Assembly (NCBI RefSeq): GCF_019443405.1
Contig: NZ_CP080376.1
Location: forward strand, 992,001-1,056,000
Length of the DNA stretch: 64,000 nt
Direction: 5' to 3'
Origin: Brevundimonas sp. PAMC22021
GTDB taxonomy: Bacteria > Pseudomonadota > Alphaproteobacteria > Caulobacterales > Caulobacteraceae
Numbering within the stretch: the first letter of the stretch is position 1; the number at the start of each line of letters is the position of its first letter. The position numbers were made by a program, and so were the translations under genes. This document shows positions 48,696-59,957 of this stretch, one piece after another. Under the pieces are notes generated by a model. It saw only the letters and a list, made by a program, of their open reading frames with translations. It was not told the DNA's origin and did not search any database.

Positions 48696-49186
48696 GAGGC
48701 GGTGATCCGCTCGGCCAGCATCCGAAGCGCCTGGTCGACGCTGGCCTGTCGCACGCGCTCGCGGCCAATGTCGCCGAACCGCGCCTCATGGTGCACGACG
48801 CCGGTCGGTCCCGCGGCGGCGAAGTGGACCAGTCCCACCGGCTTGTCCGGCGAACCGCCGCCCGGCCCTGCGATTCCCGTCGCGGCGACCGAAACCTGGG
48901 CCTGCGAGCGCCGAAGCGCGCCCTCGGCCATCGCGCGCGCGACCGGCTCGGACACCGCGCCTTGGCTCTCGATCAGCTCGGCGGGCACGCCCAGCATCTC
49001 GGACTTCGCGGCGTTGCTGTAGGTGACGAAGCCGCAATCGACCACGGCCGACGATCCAGGAACCCCGGTCAGCGCCGCCGCGACCAGGCCGCCGGTACAG
49101 CTTTCGGCCGTGGCCAGCATCAGGCCCTTGGCCGTGGCCGCCTCGATCACGCGACGGGCGAGAGCTTCGATGTCGTGCGGCGTCAT
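48692..49186 (-). CDS. pncC: CinA C-terminal domain protein, nicotinamide-nucleotide amidohydrolase
   Basis: A 164-residue stand-alone CinA C-terminal domain that converts nicotinamide mononucleotide to nicotinate mononucleotide in pyridine-nucleotide salvage. Motifs are [37 protein letters not shown] and [17 protein letters not shown]. The N-terminal COG1058 domain of full CinA is absent, as in PncC of E. coli. It is divergent from the spermidine-synthase-like gene across 39 bp. Confidence 0.93.
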   Translation of the reverse strand: MTPHDIEALARRVIEAATAKGLMLATAESCTGGLVAAALTGVPGSSAVVDCGFVTYSNAAKSEMLGVPAELIESQGAVSEPVARAMAEGALRRSQAQVSVAATGIAGPGGGSPDKPVGLVHFAAAGPTGVVHHEARFGDIGRERVRQASVDQALRMLAERITAS

Positions 49187-49225
49187 GGCCTTTCTTATCC
49201 GGGCCGATCCGGTCTAACCAGCCTC

Positions 49226-51511
49226 ATGACCAACGCGGCCCTTTCTCCAGCACCGGCGCGCAATCAGGGATCGCGGCCCCGCGTCCTGTTCGCCGTCGCC
49301 ATCTTCACCTCGGCGGCTCTGGTCTTCACCGTCCAGCCGATGGTGACCAAGCTGGTGCTGCCGATGCTGGGCGGGTCGCCATCGGTCTGGAACACCTCCA
49401 TGGTGTTCTTCCAGGCGGCGCTGCTGGTCGGTTATGCCTATGCCCATGCCTTGCAGCGGATCGGTTCGCTGAAGGTGCAGGCCGGCGTGCATCTGGCGCT
49501 TCTGCTGCTCGCGGCGCTGTTCCTGCCCTTGAGCATCAGCGGCGTGCTGGGCGATCCCGATCCGAATGCGCCCATCGTCTGGCTGCTGGCGACGCTGGCG
49601 CTGTCGGTCGGCGCGCCCTTCGCGGTTCTGTCGGCGACGGCGCCGTTGCTTCAGGCCTGGTTCGCGCGTCTGCGGGCAGGTCATGCGGACGGGGCCAACC
49701 CTTACGTCCTCTACGCCGCTTCCAACCTCGGCAGCTTCCTGGCCCTGCTCGCCTATCCGGTCATCATTGAGCCGCTGGCGGCCTTGTCGGACCAGCGGTG
49801 GGGGTGGAGCGGCGGCTATGGCCTGTTCGTGGTCATGGTCGGGGTCTTGGGCGCGGCGATCTGGCGCCGGCGAGAGATCGCCGCGACCGAGCCTGCTCGT
49901 CTGGCGTCCACCGCGCCGATCCCCTGGCGCGATAAGGGCGTGCTGGTGCTGCTGGCGGCGGCGCCCTCCAGCCTGATGCTCGGGGTGACGGCGCACCTGT
50001 CGGTGGATGTGGCCTCGGCGCCGTTCCTGTGGGTGGCGCCGCTGGCGCTGTATCTGCTGACCTTCGTGATCGCCTTTTCAGCCAGGCCGATCATCGCGTT
50101 TGAGACGACTCTGGTCCTCTCGGCCGCACTGGGAGCCGCAGTGGTCAGCATGGCGGCGTTCAAGACGGGCGAGTGGGTGGTGCTCTTCGGCATGCACCTG
50201 CTGGCCTTCTTCTTCATCGCCCTGCTGTGCCACCAGCGTCTGGCGCAGCGGAGACCCGCGCCGGATCGGCTGACCGAGTTCTTTCTGCTGCTGTCGCTGG
50301 GCGGCGTCGTGGGCGGGGCGTTCAACGCCCTGCTGGCGCCGGTCTTGTTCAACACAGTATGGGAATATCCGCTGGTGCTGGTGCTCGTGGGCCTGGCGCG
50401 GCCCTGGGAGAAGGGACCGCTCAGCCGCGTCGAGATCGGTGCGATCGCACTCGGCGCCGTCATCATCCTGACCCCGCCGATCGCGCTGGAGATCATCCGC
50501 TATCAGCCGGACATCCGGGCGGTGCTCAGCAACCAGGCGCTGATCCACATCTCGCAGCTGGTGTTCGGCCTAGGCGCCATCTGCGCCTTTCTGGTGCGGG
50601 ACCGCGCGCCGGTGTTCACCCTGATGCTGGCCATGCTGACCGCCTCGGCGCACCACATCGCGCGCGGCTATGAGTGGGACCTGTCTGAGCGCAGCTTCTT
50701 TGGCGTCATGCGGGTGGCGACGACCTATGACGCGCGTCTGGGCGGCGACGTTCACGTTCTCATGCACGGCACGACGCTGCACGGCGCCCAGCCGACCTCG
50801 CCCGTCTCGCGGTGTTCGCCGACGCTCTACTACGCCACAGGCACGCCGCTGGGGCAGGCGGCGTTGAAGATCCAGGAGCGGCGGCCGAACGGCGCCAACA
50901 TCGGCGTGGTGGGGCAGGGCTCCGGCGCCATGGCCGCCTACAAGCGCGAGCAGGATCGGCTGACCTTCTTCGAGATCGACCCGATGGTGGACCGACTGTC
51001 GCGCGATCCGCGCTGGTTCACCTTTATCTCGGACTGCGCGGATGGACCGGTGCGCACGGTGCTGGGCGACGCGAGGCTGACGCTGAACCAGGAGCCGGCT
51101 GGATCATACGACCTCTTGGTCATCGACGCCTTCTCGTCGGACGCCGTGCCGACCCACCTTCTGACGACCGAGGCCATCGCCGGTTATCTTCGGCTGCTGC
51201 GGCCGGACGGGGCGGTGGTGCTGCACCTGTCCAATCGAAACCTGGAGATCACGCTACCGGCCTCGGCGGCGGCGCGTGCGCTGAACGCGCCCAGCCTGCA
51301 CCAGGTCTTCATCGAGGACCCGGCCGGCCCCGACATGTCCGAAGCCTCGACCGAGGCGCTTGTGATCGCGCCGACGGAGGCGGGGCTCGCGTCCTTCCGC
51401 GCCGATCCGCGCTGGCGGACGCTGGCGCCGACCGAGGTGCGACCGTGGACCGACGACTACGTCAATCTGTTCGGTTCGCTGCTGCGCCAGATGCGCTATG
51501 CGGCGGGCTGA
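49226..51511 (+). CDS. Membrane protein with spermidine-synthase-like C-terminal domain
   Basis: A 761-residue protein. The N-terminal two thirds have about 12-14 hydrophobic helices starting with [20 protein letters not shown]. The C-terminal third is a class I methyltransferase-like fold related to spermidine synthase: [34 protein letters not shown] and [18 protein letters not shown]. Family members of this fused type are widespread; their substrate is unknown, and polyamine synthesis has not been shown for most. The ATG 49226 fits the first membrane helix; the frame is open upstream only as a shadow of pncC. It overlaps the convergent ispDF by 16 bp. Confidence 0.85.
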   Translation: MTNAALSPAPARNQGSRPRVLFAVAIFTSAALVFTVQPMVTKLVLPMLGGSPSVWNTSMVFFQAALLVGYAYAHALQRIGSLKVQAGVHLALLLLAALFLPLSISGVLGDPDPNAPIVWLLATLALSVGAPFAVLSATAPLLQAWFARLRAGHADGANPYVLYAASNLGSFLALLAYPVIIEPLAALSDQRWGWSGGYGLFVVMVGVLGAAIWRRREIAATEPARLASTAPIPWRDKGVLVLLAAAPSSLMLGVTAHLSVDVASAPFLWVAPLALYLLTFVIAFSARPIIAFETTLVLSAALGAAVVSMAAFKTGEWVVLFGMHLLAFFFIALLCHQRLAQRRPAPDRLTEFFLLLSLGGVVGGAFNALLAPVLFNTVWEYPLVLVLVGLARPWEKGPLSRVEIGAIALGAVIILTPPIALEIIRYQPDIRAVLSNQALIHISQLVFGLGAICAFLVRDRAPVFTLMLAMLTASAHHIARGYEWDLSERSFFGVMRVATTYDARLGGDVHVLMHGTTLHGAQPTSPVSRCSPTLYYATGTPLGQAALKIQERRPNGANIGVVGQGSGAMAAYKREQDRLTFFEIDPMVDRLSRDPRWFTFISDCADGPVRTVLGDARLTLNQEPAGSYDLLVIDAFSSDAVPTHLLTTEAIAGYLRLLRPDGAVVLHLSNRNLEITLPASAAARALNAPSLHQVFIEDPAGPDMSEASTEALVIAPTEAGLASFRADPRWRTLAPTEVRPWTDDYVNLFGSLLRQMRYAAG

Positions 51512-52650
51512 GGCGCGGGCAGGTCGATCGAGCACACGGCCTGGGCCGCCAGGCCCTCGTTCCGCCCGGTGAAGCCTAACCCTTCTGAGGTTGTGGCCTT
51601 CACGCTGACGGCGCCCAGCGGCAGCTGAAGCAGGTCAGCGATCCGTTCGCGCATGGCGAGGCGGTGCGGCTTCACCTTGGGCTGCTCGCAGATCAGGGTC
51701 ACGTCCACATTGACGATGCGGCCGCCGCGATCCGCGACCATGCCGGCGGCATGCAGCAGGAACTGGTCGGACGATGCGCCCTTCCACTTGGGATCGCTGG
51801 GCGGGAAGTGATCGCCGATGTCGCCCTCGGCCAGGGCGCCTAGGATGGCGTCGGTCAGGGCGTGCAGGCCGGCGTCGGCGTCGGAGTGACCGATCAGCGT
51901 CTGGTCGTGCGGCACCTCGATCCCGCACAGCCACACCGAGCCGCCCGGTCCCCAGCGATGCACGTCATAGCCGGAGCCGACGCGGGTCTGGCGGGGGGTC
52001 AGGGCCTCGGCCATGGCGAAATCCTCGGGATAGGTGAGCTTGAGCAGGCGGGGGTCGCCGTCGATCAGCCGGACGGTTCCGCCCGCGGCCTGGACCACGG
52101 AGGCTTCGTCGGTGGGCGGCTCGGACGAGGTCCAGGCGGCGTAGGCGCGCTCAATCACGCCACGTCGGAACGCCTGGGGCGTCTGGGCGCGCCACAGACC
52201 CGCGCGATCCACGGCCCCGGCGATCACCCCCTCCGCGTCCGCTCGACGCAAGCTGTCGGCGACGGGCAGGGCGGGCAGGGCGCCGTCGGCGTGGTCCAGC
52301 GCCCCGATCAAACCCTCGGTGATGTCCCGGGACAGAAGCGGGCGCGCCGCATCGTGGATCAGCACGGGTGCATCGGGCGCGCAGGCGAGCGACGCCAGGC
52401 CCGCGCGTACGGAATCCGCGCGTTCGACCCCGCCGGCGACATTTCTCCATCCCGCCAGGCCGTCCAGCGCCTGCGCCATGCGCGCCTCGGCGCCCGGCGC
52501 GACAACGACCACGATTTCGCTGGCGCCGGCGTTCAGCAGCGCCTCCACCGACCAGCGCACGACCGGCTTGCCCGCCAGCGTCCGATACTGCTTGTCGCCG
52601 CCCGCGCGCGAGCCCGAGCCCGCCGCGACCACAATGGCTGAAAAGGTCAT
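51496..52650 (-). CDS. ispDF: Bifunctional IspD/IspF, MEP isoprenoid pathway
   Basis: A 384-residue fusion. Residues 1-225 are MEP cytidylyltransferase (IspD): [21 protein letters not shown] and [12 protein letters not shown]. Residues 226-384 are 2-C-methyl-D-erythritol 2,4-cyclodiphosphate synthase (IspF): [11 protein letters not shown] with the metal-binding Asp and His, [19 protein letters not shown] and [14 protein letters not shown]. The fusion is typical of Alphaproteobacteria. It catalyses the non-consecutive third and fifth steps of the pathway. Divergent from dusB. Confidence 0.97.
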   Translation of the reverse strand: MTFSAIVVAAGSGSRAGGDKQYRTLAGKPVVRWSVEALLNAGASEIVVVVAPGAEARMAQALDGLAGWRNVAGGVERADSVRAGLASLACAPDAPVLIHDAARPLLSRDITEGLIGALDHADGALPALPVADSLRRADAEGVIAGAVDRAGLWRAQTPQAFRRGVIERAYAAWTSSEPPTDEASVVQAAGGTVRLIDGDPRLLKLTYPEDFAMAEALTPRQTRVGSGYDVHRWGPGGSVWLCGIEVPHDQTLIGHSDADAGLHALTDAILGALAEGDIGDHFPPSDPKWKGASSDQFLLHAAGMVADRGGRIVNVDVTLICEQPKVKPHRLAMRERIADLLQLPLGAVSVKATTSEGLGFTGRNEGLAAQAVCSIDLPAPQPAA

Positions 52651-52715
52651 GCCGGCCTTCTAGGCGGCGCGGCCGAGCTTGACGAGAGGGAGCGAAGGAG
52701 GGCGAAGAGGCGCGC

Positions 52716-53771
52716 ATGACCTCATCCCTTCAGATCGGCGACGTGACGATCCCCGGCCGCGTGCTGATGGCGCCGATGACCGGCGTGACCGACCTGCCGT
52801 TCCGCCAGGTCGCCTCGCGGCTGGGCGCGGCCTATGTGGCGACGGAGATGGTGGCCTCGGCCGAACTGGCGCGCGGTCGGCCGGACGTCGTGCGGCGCGC
52901 GGCCGTGGGCGAGGGGCTGCCGCTGACGGTGATCCAGCTGGTCGGACGCGATCCCGAGGCGATGGCTGAGGGCGCGCGCATGGCCGAGGCGGCGGGCGCC
53001 GACATCGTCGATTTGAACTTCGGCTGCCCCGCCAAGGAGGTGACCGGCGTCGCCTCGGGATCGGCGCTGATGCGCACGCCCGATCTTGCCCGGCGGATCA
53101 TGGAGGCGGTGGTGGGCGCGACAGCCCGGCCGGTGACGGTCAAGATGCGCCTCGGCTGGGACGACGATAGCCGAAATGCTCCGGCCCTCGCGCGCACGGC
53201 CGAGACCGTCGGGGTTCGTGCGGTGACCGTGCATGGCCGCACCCGCAAGCAGTTCTACACCGGCCAGGCCGACTGGGACGCTGTGGGCGAGGTCAAGGCG
53301 GCGGTGTCTGTTCCCGTCATCGTCAATGGCGACATCCTGACCGCCGAGGATGCCCGAGACGCTTTGGCGCGCTCTGGCGCTGACGCCCTGATGTTGGGGC
53401 GCGGGGTCTATGGGCGGCCATGGCTGGCGTCGCATCTGGACCGGGCGCTGGCCGACGGAACGCGACTGCGCGAGCCGGGGCGGGAAGAGCGGCTGGACAT
53501 AGTGATCGAGCACCTGCGCGCCTCCGTCGCCTTTTATGGCCTGCCGCTCGGCCTCAAGATGTTCCGCAAGCACCTCGGCTGGTACATCGAGCAGGCGCCC
53601 TGGCCGGCGGACGCAAGCGAGCGTCGCTCGGCCAAGGCCTCGCTCTGTCGGCTGGAGACGCCCGGCGAGGTGGAAGTCGCGCTTTCGGCGCTCTGGCGGC
53701 AAGAAATGGCGCAAACGCGCAACTCTGCTGTTGAAAACGGGCAACAGGTGTCGGAAACTGCCATGGCATGA
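52716..53771 (+). CDS. dusB: tRNA-dihydrouridine synthase B
   Basis: A 351-residue FMN enzyme that reduces uridine in the tRNA D-loop. The start is VTIPGRVLMAPMTGVTDLPF, the catalytic cysteine lies in LNFGCPAKEVTG, and GADALMLGRGVYGRPWL binds the FMN phosphate. The gene was earlier called nifR3 because it precedes ntrB-ntrC in many Alphaproteobacteria. Here it runs straight into ntrY by an ATGA overlap, and ntrBC are not present. The C-terminal 20 residues (polar, Gln/Asn/Ser rich) look unstructured. Confidence 0.95.
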   Translation: MTSSLQIGDVTIPGRVLMAPMTGVTDLPFRQVASRLGAAYVATEMVASAELARGRPDVVRRAAVGEGLPLTVIQLVGRDPEAMAEGARMAEAAGADIVDLNFGCPAKEVTGVASGSALMRTPDLARRIMEAVVGATARPVTVKMRLGWDDDSRNAPALARTAETVGVRAVTVHGRTRKQFYTGQADWDAVGEVKAAVSVPVIVNGDILTAEDARDALARSGADALMLGRGVYGRPWLASHLDRALADGTRLREPGREERLDIVIEHLRASVAFYGLPLGLKMFRKHLGWYIEQAPWPADASERRSAKASLCRLETPGEVEVALSALWRQEMAQTRNSAVENGQQVSETAMA

Positions 53772-56020
53772 CGGACACGCCCGCAGTCCTGACCCCTGAG
53801 GCCGACGCCGATCTGGCGAACGGGTCGTTCTGGGGTCGATTGCAGCATGGGCGGGCTCGCAACGCATTTGCCGCGGCCTATGCCTTGGCCGCCGTGGTGA
53901 CCGCCGCCAGCATCTGGCTGTTCGCGGTGGCCCCCAGCGCCTCGGGCGGCGCGCGGGCGGCGGCCGGCGACATCGTGCTTTATGTGCTGTTCGCCAACCT
54001 CCTGCTGATCGGCGTGCTGGCGGCGTTGCTGGGGCGTCGCGTCCTGGCGCTGGCGAGAAGCCGGCAGGAGGCGGGCGCGCGGCTGCATCTGAGATTCGTC
54101 GCGCTGTTTTCCGCCGTGGCTGTGGCGCCGGCCATCCTGATCGCCCTGATCTTCGGTCTGCTGGTCAATCGCGGCGTCGACCAGTGGTTCAGCCAAAACG
54201 TCCAGGCCTCTGTCGAGAACGGAGCCGAGATCGGGCGCGCCTACATCGGGGACGTCTCGGCGGCGATGGACGCCGACCTGGTGACCATCGCGGACCAGCT
54301 CGAAAGCGCCAGGCCGCTGTTCGACCAGCGCATACAGTTCTCGGACGCCCTGGCGCAGGTCGGGCAGATCTTCGGCTATCCGGCGATCTACATCCTGAAC
54401 GGCGAAGGCGAGGTGCTGGCGCGAGGCGAGCAGCCGGGAGCGCCGCCCTATCTGTCCCCGCCGCGCTCGGAGCTTGAGGCCGCGGCAGAAGGGGGCAAGC
54501 CGCCACAGCAGGTGACGCAGAACCCCGACACGGTGCGCTCGATCATCGCGCTTCCGGCTTATGGCGACGCCTATCTATATCTGGTGCGACCGCTTCGCGA
54601 CGGGCTGATCGCGCGAATGAACAACTCCAGCCAATCCATCCAAGCCTATCGCGAGGCGCAGGACAGCCGCGCCCTGATCCAGACCGTATTCGCGCTCAGC
54701 TATCTGGAGACGGCGCTGCTGGTTCTGGTCGGTGCGGTGTGGCTGGGGATGTCGGCCGCCAGCGCCATCTCGGCGCCGATCGGGCGGCTTGTGCGGGCGG
54801 CCGACCAGGCGGCGGGCGGCGACCTGACCGTGCGGGTCGAGGACGGCGGCGCCCCCGCCGAGATCGCCGACCTGTCGCGCGCCTTCAACCGCATGACCGA
54901 GGACCTGCAGGCGCAGCAGAGCGCGCTGAAGGCCGCCGGCGACGAAGCCAAGGACCGCAGCCGTTTCATCGAAACCGTGCTGTCCGGCGTCAGCGCGGGC
55001 GTGATCGGCCTGGACCGTCACGGTCGCATCTCGGCCATCAACGACAGCGCGCGGCAGCTGCTGGCCATCCCGGAGGGCGATGTTCACGGTCAGGCGCTGG
55101 CGACCCTTTCGCCCGAGCTCAGCGATCTGGTGGGCCGCGTCGAAGCGCATATCGAAGAGGATATCGACGTCAGCCGCGACGGCGAGACGCGACGCCTGCG
55201 TGTGCGCATCGAAGGCGGCTTCGGCGGCGAGATGGTGCTCACCTTCGACGACATCACCCGCCTCGTCACGGCGCAGCGGAACGCCGCCTGGCGCGACGTG
55301 GCGCGGCGGATCGCGCATGAGATCAAGAACCCGCTGACGCCCATCCAGCTGTCGGCCGAGCGGTTGAAGCGGCGCTATCGTCCGCAGGTCGGAGACGATG
55401 TGGAGGTGTTCGACCGCTGCACCGACACCATCATCCGCCAGGTGGGAGACATCGGCCGGATGGTGGACGAATTCTCGTCCTTCGCCCGCATGCCCGCGCC
55501 GCGTTTCGCGCGCGAGGACCCGGCCGAACTGCTGCGCCAGGCGGTGTTCGCCCAGCGCGTGGCGGCGCCCGATGTCGCGCTTCAGCTGCTGGAGCCCTTG
55601 CCGGCCGCGGTTCTGCACTGCGACGGCCGCATGGTCGGTCAGGCGCTGGTCAATATTCTCAAGAACGCCGGCGAGGCGGTGACGGCCCGACGCACGGCCG
55701 ACAACCATGCCGACGGCGGCGTAGTCGCGTCGCTGTCGATCGAGAACGGCGCGGCGGTGTTCGTGATCGAGGACGACGGCGTGGGCCTGCCCGCCCGCGA
55801 CCGCGATCGCCTGACCGAGCCCTATGTGACCACGCGCGAGAAGGGCACGGGCCTCGGCCTCGCCATCGTCAAGCGCATCTGCGAGGACCATGGCGGCGAG
55901 CTGAAGCTGGCCGACGCCGAACACCTCGGTGGCGCGCGCGTGTGCCTGATCTTCCCCCTTCAACCCACCGGCGTCGCCGGCGACCCGGCGCCGGTCCGCG
56001 CTCTGGTCCCGGCTGAATAG
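53768..56020 (+). CDS. ntrY: NtrY-type sensor histidine kinase
   Basis: A 750-residue membrane kinase. Three N-terminal hydrophobic helices and a fourth near residue 315-335 bracket a periplasmic sensing segment. HAMP (about 335-390), PAS (about 400-500), HisKA (RRIAHEIKNPLTPIQLSAER, His517) and HATPase_c (VFVIEDDGVGLPARDRDRL, GTGLGLAIVKRICEDHGG) domains follow. It phosphorylates NtrX; in Alphaproteobacteria the pair senses nitrogen or redox state and affects the cell envelope. Translationally coupled to dusB, with ntrX 12 bp downstream. Confidence 0.95.
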   Translation: MTDTPAVLTPEADADLANGSFWGRLQHGRARNAFAAAYALAAVVTAASIWLFAVAPSASGGARAAAGDIVLYVLFANLLLIGVLAALLGRRVLALARSRQEAGARLHLRFVALFSAVAVAPAILIALIFGLLVNRGVDQWFSQNVQASVENGAEIGRAYIGDVSAAMDADLVTIADQLESARPLFDQRIQFSDALAQVGQIFGYPAIYILNGEGEVLARGEQPGAPPYLSPPRSELEAAAEGGKPPQQVTQNPDTVRSIIALPAYGDAYLYLVRPLRDGLIARMNNSSQSIQAYREAQDSRALIQTVFALSYLETALLVLVGAVWLGMSAASAISAPIGRLVRAADQAAGGDLTVRVEDGGAPAEIADLSRAFNRMTEDLQAQQSALKAAGDEAKDRSRFIETVLSGVSAGVIGLDRHGRISAINDSARQLLAIPEGDVHGQALATLSPELSDLVGRVEAHIEEDIDVSRDGETRRLRVRIEGGFGGEMVLTFDDITRLVTAQRNAAWRDVARRIAHEIKNPLTPIQLSAERLKRRYRPQVGDDVEVFDRCTDTIIRQVGDIGRMVDEFSSFARMPAPRFAREDPAELLRQAVFAQRVAAPDVALQLLEPLPAAVLHCDGRMVGQALVNILKNAGEAVTARRTADNHADGGVVASLSIENGAAVFVIEDDGVGLPARDRDRLTEPYVTTREKGTGLGLAIVKRICEDHGGELKLADAEHLGGARVCLIFPLQPTGVAGDPAPVRALVPAE

Positions 56021-56032
56021 GAGCGAGGCTCG

Positions 56033-57436
56033 ATGCGATCGACAGGTTCCGACATTCTGGTCGTCGATGACGAAGCCGACATTCGCGAGCTGGTCTCCGG
56101 CCTGCTGGAGGACGAAGGGCACGCGGTGCGCGTCGCCTCCAACTCCGACGAGGCGCTGGCGGCGATCCGGGCGCGCCGGCCGTCGCTGGCCATCCTCGAC
56201 ATCTGGATGCAGGGCGGCGGGCTGGACGGGCTGGAGCTGCTGGACGTCATCAGGACGCTGGACGCCGACCTGCCGGTGGTGATGATCTCGGGCCACGGCA
56301 ACATCGAGACGGCGGTCAGCGCGCTGAAGCGGGGCGCCTACGACTTCATCGAAAAGCCCTTCAAGTCGGACAGGCTGGTGGTGGTGGTCGAGCGGGCCAT
56401 CGAGGCCGCGACGCTGAGGCGGGAGAACCGGCGGCTGCGCGCCCAGACCATGGTCCCCAGCGGCCTGATCGGACGTTCGGCGGCGGCGCAGGCGCTGCGT
56501 TCGACCATCGGCAAGGTGGCCCAGGCCAACAGCCGCGTCCTGATCTCCGGTCCCGCCGGATCGGGCAAGGAGCTGGTCGCGCGCCAGATCCACGAGAACA
56601 GCCCGCGCGCCCGCGCCGAGTTCGTCGCCATCTCCGCCGCCGGCATGACGCCCGAGCGACTGGACGTGGAGTTGTTCGGCGAAGAAGGCCAAGACGGCCG
56701 GCCGCGCAAGATCGGCGTGTTCGAGCGCGCTCACAACGGCACCCTCTATCTCGATGAGATCAGCGACATGCCGCGCGAGAGCCAGAGCCGCATCCTGCGC
56801 GTTCTGGTGGACCAGCGGTTCCGCCGTGTCGGCGGCGAGCAGGACGTTCAGGTGGACGTGCGCGTGGTCACCTCGACCTCTCGCGACCTGAAGGCCGAGA
56901 TCGCCGAGGGCCGGTTCCGCGAGGACCTGTTCCACCGGCTGAACGTGGTGCCGATCCGCGTGCCCGCCCTGTCGGAACGGCGCGAGGACATCGCGGAGTT
57001 GGTCGAGTTCTTCGTCGACACCATCGCGGGATCGCAAGGCCTGCCGCGCCGCACCATCGGCGACGACGCCGTGGCCGTGCTGCAGGTCCACCCCTGGCCC
57101 GGCAACATCCGGCAGCTGAGGAACAACGTCGAGCGGCTGCTGATCCTGGCGACCGGCGATCCGGCCCAGCCGATCACCGCCGACATGCTGCCGCAGGAGG
57201 TGGCGACCTCCAACAGTCCGTCCTCACTAGGGGCCGAACGCACCATCGCCCTGCCGCTGCGAGAGGCGCGCGAGGTGTTCGAGCGCGAGTATCTGGCCGC
57301 CCAGATCATGCGTTTCGGCGGCAATATCTCCCGGACGGCCGCCTTTATCGGCATGGAACGCTCGGCCCTGCACCGGAAATTGAAGTCGCTGGGGGTTTCG
57401 CCCGCCCGTGGGCCCGAAGAGGAAGAAGCCGCCTGA
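56033..57436 (+). CDS. ntrX: NtrX response regulator, NtrC-like but lacking the GAFTGA motif
   Basis: A 467-residue regulator: receiver domain with Asp56 (LAILDIWMQGGG), AAA+ domain with Walker A GPAGSGKELVARQIH and Walker B GTLYLDEI, and a C-terminal Fis-type helix-turn-helix (SRTAAFIGMERSALHRKLK). In sigma-54 activators a GAFTGA loop follows ELFG; here the segment from residue 213 reads ELFGEEGQDGRPRKIG and the motif is gone, so sigma-54 activation is unlikely and sigma-70-type control is expected. It overlaps the downstream aminotransferase gene by one base. Confidence 0.95.
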   Translation: MRSTGSDILVVDDEADIRELVSGLLEDEGHAVRVASNSDEALAAIRARRPSLAILDIWMQGGGLDGLELLDVIRTLDADLPVVMISGHGNIETAVSALKRGAYDFIEKPFKSDRLVVVVERAIEAATLRRENRRLRAQTMVPSGLIGRSAAAQALRSTIGKVAQANSRVLISGPAGSGKELVARQIHENSPRARAEFVAISAAGMTPERLDVELFGEEGQDGRPRKIGVFERAHNGTLYLDEISDMPRESQSRILRVLVDQRFRRVGGEQDVQVDVRVVTSTSRDLKAEIAEGRFREDLFHRLNVVPIRVPALSERREDIAELVEFFVDTIAGSQGLPRRTIGDDAVAVLQVHPWPGNIRQLRNNVERLLILATGDPAQPITADMLPQEVATSNSPSSLGAERTIALPLREAREVFEREYLAAQIMRFGGNISRTAAFIGMERSALHRKLKSLGVSPARGPEEEEAA

Positions 57437-58296
57437 TGTCGCGCGTCGCCTACGTCAACGGAGTCTATCAGCCACACGGCCAGGCGGTGATCCATGTCGA
57501 GGATCGGGGCTTCCAATTCGCCGACGGCGTCTATGAGGTCTGGTCGGTGTTCGAGGGTCGCCTGGCCGACTTCGACGGGCATCTGACGCGCCTGAAGCGC
57601 AGCCTGACCGAGCTGAAGATCGACATCCCGATGAGCGACGGCGCCCTGTCGCGCGTGCTGGCCGAGACGATCCGCAGGAACCGCGTCAGGACCGGCATCG
57701 TCTATCTGCAGGTCACACGCGGCACGGCGTCGCGTGATCACGCCTTCCCGCGAGATGTAGCGCCCAGCGTCGTGGTGACGGCCAGGACAATCGATCTGAA
57801 CAAGGGCGAGGCGTTGGCGAGAACGGGCGCGGCGGGCGTGACCCAGCCGGACATCCGCTGGGGCCGTTGCGACATCAAGACGGTAGGGCTTCTGCCGAAC
57901 GTGCTGGCCAAGCAGGCGGCGCGCGAGAAGGGCGCCTATGAGTGCCTGATGTTCGACGAGATGGGGCTGGTGACGGAAGGATCGTCCACCAACGCCTGGA
58001 TCGTGGACGAGCACGGCAAGCTGCGCACGCGTGACGCCCAGGCCAACATCCTGAAGGGCATCACCCGCATGGCGTTGATGAAGCTGGCCGAGTCCGAGGG
58101 GATCGAGCTGGAGGAACGCGCCTTCACGGTGGAGGAGGCCAAGCGCGCGCGCGAGGTGTTCGTCACCGCCGCAAGCTCCTTTGTGATGCCGCTGGTGTCG
58201 CTGGACGGCGCACGGATCGGCGATGGCCGGCCGGGTCCGATCGCGACGCGCCTGCGCGACGTCTACCTTGAACAAGCCCGCCGCGAGGCCATCTAG
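57436..58296 (+). CDS. dat: D-amino-acid aminotransferase, PLP fold type IV
   Basis: A 286-residue class IV aminotransferase. It begins [21 protein letters not shown], a family hallmark. The PLP-binding lysine is Lys148 in [16 protein letters not shown]. The C-terminal [10 protein letters not shown] and [13 protein letters not shown] bind the cofactor phosphate. It interconverts D-alanine and D-glutamate with 2-oxoacids, supplying D-glutamate for peptidoglycan; some relatives act on branched-chain amino acids. Its fixed place between ntrX and hfq is widespread in Alphaproteobacteria. A D-amino-acid dehydrogenase (dadA) lies 51 kb away in the same window. Confidence 0.9.
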   Translation: MSRVAYVNGVYQPHGQAVIHVEDRGFQFADGVYEVWSVFEGRLADFDGHLTRLKRSLTELKIDIPMSDGALSRVLAETIRRNRVRTGIVYLQVTRGTASRDHAFPRDVAPSVVVTARTIDLNKGEALARTGAAGVTQPDIRWGRCDIKTVGLLPNVLAKQAAREKGAYECLMFDEMGLVTEGSSTNAWIVDEHGKLRTRDAQANILKGITRMALMKLAESEGIELEERAFTVEEAKRAREVFVTAASSFVMPLVSLDGARIGDGRPGPIATRLRDVYLEQARREAI

Positions 58297-58391
58297 GCGT
58301 TGCGGGTTCGCGGCGCCGGCGGTTAAGGTTTGCTGCTGCCTTCGCCTCGCCGCATCCGGCGACAAACAATCAAGAACAGGAACAACCTGCC

Positions 58392-58637
58392 ATGTCGCAA
58401 GACAAGAAACAGAGCCTTCAGGACACCTTCCTCAACTCGGTCCGCAAGACCAAGACGCCGCTGACCATCTTTCTGGTCAATGGCGTCAAGCTGCAGGGCA
58501 TCGTGACCTGGTTCGACAACTTCTGCGTGCTTCTGCGCCGCGACGGCCAATCGCAGCTGGTCTACAAGCACGCCATTTCCACCATCATGCCGTCCGCGCC
58601 CGTGCAGCTGTACGAGCCGGAAACCGAAGAAGACTGA
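58392..58637 (+). CDS. hfq: RNA chaperone Hfq
   Basis: An 81-residue Sm-like protein that forms a hexameric ring, binds small RNAs and pairs them with mRNAs. Sm1 contains [20 protein letters not shown] and Sm2 has [10 protein letters not shown]. The C-terminal tail after the Sm fold is short and acidic, as in other Alphaproteobacteria. A 95-bp gap upstream could hold its own promoter. hflX starts one base after the hfq stop. Confidence 0.98.
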   Translation: MSQDKKQSLQDTFLNSVRKTKTPLTIFLVNGVKLQGIVTWFDNFCVLLRRDGQSQLVYKHAISTIMPSAPVQLYEPETEED

Positions 58638-59951
<1,314 letters not shown>

Positions 59952-59957
59952 TCCTCC

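Noticed and set aside
48644..49225. Upstream extension of the spermidine-synthase-like membrane gene
   Set aside because: It is antisense to the tusA-like and pncC genes and has no hydrophobic or family sequence; the ATG at 49226 begins the homologous region.
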